Shown: positions 60,584 through 64,000 of the stretch, one piece after another | Numbering within the stretch: position 1 is the first letter of the stretch | Layout of the letters: every line of letters begins with the position of its first letter | NCBI GenBank assembly: GCA_963682175.1 | Contig: OY821777.1 | Span: forward strand, 13,660,001-13,724,000 | Source of the DNA: Triglochin maritima | Taxonomy: Eukaryota > Streptophyta > Magnoliopsida > Alismatales > Juncaginaceae | Length of the DNA stretch: 64,000 nucleotides | Direction of reading: 5' to 3' | Made by a program: the position numbers and the translations under genes | The notes under the pieces: model-generated | What the model was told of the DNA's origin: nothing | The model's input: only the letters and a program-made list of their open reading frames with translations | The model's database searches: none

Positions 60584-63500
60584 CGCCCCCTCAAGATGGG
60601 TCTGGAAAGGATTGATGGATCCCATCTTGAAAAGAAGATTGGAGAAGGTCTTGTGATCCAGAGCTTTGGTAAAGATGTCTGCCAGCTGTTCTTTGCTTGA
60701 GACGTAGGGAACCTCTATTTGTTTTGATTGTATCTTTTCCCTGATAAAGTGACAGTCAACTTCTATATGTTTGGTTCTTTCATGGAAGACAGGATTTGTG
60801 GCAATGTGTCGAGCTGCATTGTTATCACAAAACATACATCATGGGTTTTTGATTTGAGATGTTCATGTCTTTAAGTAGTTGATTGAGCCAAATTAATTCG
60901 CTGGTGGTTGATTCCATTCCACGATATTCTGCCTCTGCACTTGACCGGGCGACGACATTTTGCTTCTTACTTCTCCAAGTTACTAAGTTGCCTCCCACAA
61001 AGGTACAAAAACCTGTAGTAGATTTCCGATCATGGCTTCCTGCCCAATCTGCATCAGAATATCCTATTATTGAGTTAGAGTTGTTAGGTTTCATCCATAG
61101 CCCTTGTCCAGGTGTTCTTTTAAGGTAACATAAGATTCTGTTTACTAAATCCAAGTGATGTGTGTGTGGGGCATGCATGAACTGACTTATTAGACTAACA
61201 GCATATGTGATATCAGGTCGAGTAACGGTAAGATAGATTAGTTTTCCGACCAATCTTTGGAATTGTACAATGTTTGATAACGGAGTCCCATCAGTTGGTC
61301 CTAATTTTTTGTTGGTTTCTATTGGGGTAGCAGCGTGTTTAGATCCTAGTTTTCCAGTTTCTTCGAGAAGGTCTAGGGTGTATTTCCGTTGGGAAAGAAA
61401 TAACCCTTTCTTGGAATATGCAATTTCTATTCCTAAGAAATATTTCATGTATCCTAGATCTTTTATGTCAAATTTCGATTTTAAATATTTTTTAACTGAT
61501 GTGATTTCATGATTGTCATTTCCAGTTATGATAATATCATCCACATAGATAAGAATAATGATGGTGGTGTTATGACTATGTTTTGTAAACATGGATGCAT
61601 CAGCAGAACTTTTAACAAATCCATAATTAATGAGAGAGAGACTGAGTTTGGCATACCAGGCACGAGGTGATTGTTTTAGTCCATATATTGACTTATGAAG
61701 CTTGCATACCTGGTTAGGACGAGTGGTGTACCCAGGCGGTGGAATCATATAGACTTCTTCTTCGAGGTTTCCCTGTAAGAATGCATTTTTGACATCCATT
61801 TGAAATAGATTCCATCCATGATTGACAGAGACAGATAGAAGGACCCGGACAGTATTCATTTTGGCAACAGGAGCAAATGTTTCGAGATAGTCGAGGCCAT
61901 AGGTCTGGGTGTACCCTTTGGCAACAAGTCTGGCCTTATATCTTTCTATTTTCCCATTACTATGATACTTGATTTTGTAAATCCATCTGGATCCTACAGG
62001 TTTAATGTCAGGTTGGAGTGGGACAAGGGTCCAGGTTTGGTTATTTTCTAGGGCCTGTATTTCTTCTTTCATGGCTTTGACCCAATTTGGGTTACTTGTG
62101 GCATCATGATAGGTGGTTGGTTCTTTATTTGTGTCTAGTGTCCCTAGGAAGGCTTGATGTTTTTGTGAGATGTGATGGTAGGATAAGTGGTTTTGAATAG
62201 GATAAGTGGTGTGTGAGAGGAAATAATCGTTAAACCTACGTGGAGGACGAGTCTGACGAGAAGATCTTCTGGGGGCCTCTGTTTCCCTTTGGTCTTCGTC
62301 TTCTCCTCCTCCTCCTCTTCCTTCTTCGTTTTCTCCTTCTCCTCCTCTTCCTTCTTCGTCTTCTCCTCCTAGAGTTGCTGAAGGTGTGTTTATAGGTACT
62401 GGTATAGCGGAAGCGTCTTCAGTTGTGGAGGTTTTGAAGAAGGGTTCAGTTTCGAAGAAAGAGACATCTCTAGAGGTGTATGTTTTTTTCGTTTCTGGAT
62501 CGTAGCACTTGTACCTTTTTTTCCGAAAAGAATATCCTAAAAAGATACATTTGATCGAGGTGTGATCAAGTTTATCTTCACGCTTCTTGTGAACAAAACA
62601 TGTGCAACCAAAGATTCTAAAATGATCTATGTTAATTTCTTTATTATACAAGATTTCTAATGGTTTTTTATTGTCAATTATAGGGCTGGGAAGTCGATTG
62701 ATAATGTAAGTAGCAGTGAGGACTGCGTCAGACCAAAACAACTTGGGGACATTATTTTGAAAAAGAAGGGAACGAGTGACGTTTAACAGATGTCGATTTT
62801 TCCGTTCTGAAATCCCATTTTGTTGAGGTGTGTTTATACACGAGGTTTGATGAAAAATACCCTTTTCTTTTAAAAGTTTTTGAAATAAATTACTCATATA
62901 TTCAGAGCCATTATCAGATCGAAAGATACGAATCTTTGCATCAAACATATTTTCAACAAAACGAAGAAATTCACAAAAAACTGAGTAAGTGTCGGATTTG
63001 TTTTTTAATAGGTAAATCCAAGTGACACGAGAAAAATCGTCAATGAAACTAATAAAATATCGAAAACCATTATATGATTCAACGGGGGCAGGTCCCCAAA
63101 TATCAGAGTGTATTAATTCAAAAGGCATATAAGTTTTTGTGCTAGAATTTTGAAAAGGTAATCGCGTTTGTTTAGCAAAACGACAAATATCGCATAATAA
63201 TTCATTTTTAAAAGACGGAAACAAATATTTCAACACACTTGATGACGGGTGACCCATTCTTTTGTGCCAGAGATTTTGTTCGTTTATGGTTTGGGTATGG
63301 TTTGCTTTCTCGCTGGTTTCCAGAACATATAGACCATTCATGAGAATGCCTTTACCAATCGTCCTCCCTGAGATACGATCCTGAAAAATAACATCATTAG
63401 GGGAAAAAATAACATTGCAATTGAGGTTGCTGGTGAGTTTGGCTACCGATATCAAATTAGCATCGAGTTTAGGAACATATAAAACATTATCACATGTGTT

Positions 63501-63956
63501 GTTAATTAGGTTTGTTTTTCCTATTCCTTTAATTTGTATTTTACTTCCATTTGCAACTATTACAGAATTATTTACTAACTTTAAATTTTGTTTTATATTA
63601 CTAAGTAGTGTTGGATCTCCGGTCATATGATCGGTGGCTCCGGTATCGATAATCAAGGATTTACTACGTAATTTGGTTACCATTCCAGAGAAAGTAGTAA
63701 AATCAAGAAAGTTGTTGATACCTGTGCAATTACCTGTTGCAGTAGGGGTTTTTTGCAAAAACTCGTTGAGCTGGCCCACCAGATTTCTTAAGTGGATAGG
63801 GTTTGATGGATCCGGGTAACCCGACCCATACCCGATTGCGTCTGACCCGGTGGTCATGTTGTCGGATCGGATCCGCGGAGTCGGGTTGGAGGATCCGGAT
63901 CGGCGATCGATATAAAACGCTCCATTATCCGCATAACCGGTAGGGTTTTGCGACTT
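60578..63956 (-). pseudogene. Copia 2 polyprotein (pol), nearly intact
   Basis: One open frame from about 63956 to 60825. Numbered from the Met at 63857 it has protease DTGATDHM (residue 71), pre-integrase WHKRMGHPSS (197), and the integrase triad region (SDIWGPAP 251, FRSDNGSEY 312, QQNGISERK with Glu 351). A Glu/Gly/Arg-rich linker lies near 505-540. Reverse transcriptase LIYVDDIIITG is near 770, and RNase H GYSDADWAGS and ARSSAEAEYRGM follow. A one-base insertion near 60835 shifts the last 80 residues ([22 protein letters not shown]) into another frame ending at 60578. An in-frame TAA lies at about 63957, before the pol part. So two lesions separate this copy from an active one. It is far better preserved than Copia 1 pol. 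Confidence 0.9.
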
Positions 63957-64000
63957 TTAGTTTTCATTTTGTCGGCTGCCGCTTAGGAAGGTGTTGTCGG

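Larger units (their letters stand above)
60370..64000 (-). mobile_element. Copia retrotransposon 2 (5' end beyond window)
   Basis: Minus-strand Copia element: 3' LTR 60370-60583, polypurine tract GAGGGGGCG next to it, and a nearly continuous pol frame to about 63956. The gag start, primer site and 5' LTR are past position 64000, so length and target duplication cannot be checked. It inserted into the signal-peptide gene at 60369. Confidence 0.9.

Noticed and set aside
60825..63857. Endogenous pararetrovirus
   Set aside because: Domain order protease-integrase-RT-RNase H with an LTR and polypurine tract is Copia; no movement or coat protein motifs.

Overview
This is nuclear DNA from a flowering plant, probably a eudicot; I cannot name the species. 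The only complete host gene I can build is a Domains Rearranged Methyltransferase (DRM2-type de novo DNA methyltransferase) with plant-type GT-AG introns. Nearly everything else is transposable elements (TEs) of plant families: Copia and chromodomain Gypsy elements with Met-tRNA primer sites, solo LTRs, TRIM, CACTA, hAT, Mutator-like elements and MITEs. I found no operon, tRNA, rRNA or CRISPR signal.

Layout. 1-3.2 kb: unassigned AT-rich DNA. 3.2-5.2 kb: decayed CACTA-type element carrying a broken Ulp1/C48 peptidase-like gene. 5.35-10.65 kb: a solo LTR with an oppositely oriented solo LTR of the same family and a hAT MITE nested in it, plus a duplicated LTR/flank junction. 11.0-12.7 kb: two related inverted-repeat elements with GC-rich hairpins. 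14.9-26.4 kb: DRM copy A (minus strand), a 5'-truncated pseudogene with a nonsense codon, split by a Copia element (18,157-24,264). 26.4-34.1 kb: chromodomain Gypsy element, itself split by a 2.2 kb LTR-like insertion. 34.6-39.5 kb: broken hAT transposase gene interrupted by a Mutator-like foldback MITE and a 2 kb solo LTR. 40.0-52.9 kb: DRM copy B (minus strand), an apparently intact 8-exon gene of about 576 residues whose introns carry hAT pieces, a TRIM and other small elements. 55.6-57.7 kb: a 2 kb near-perfect foldback. 57.8-59.0 kb: short complete CACTA element. 59.8-60.4 kb: a MITE in the promoter of a small signal-peptide gene that is cut off after 21 codons by a second Copia element (60,370 to the window end).

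At least twelve insertions are bounded by target-site duplications (TSDs) read directly: CAAAT, ATTAG, AAATG, CCTTG, ATTTA, GTAGC, TTTAA, GTTGA, ATATG, TAT, and 8-9 bp ones for hAT and Mutator types. These give a partial nesting order. The main oddities are arrays of the palindrome CGGTCGACCG carried by LTRs of at least two apparently unrelated families, the 2 kb foldback, a Copia element whose leader is chimeric with a TRIM, and uneven divergence between the two DRM copies. DRM enzymes methylate TEs in RNA-directed DNA methylation, so a DRM locus packed with likely targets of its own pathway is suggestive, but that link is inference.
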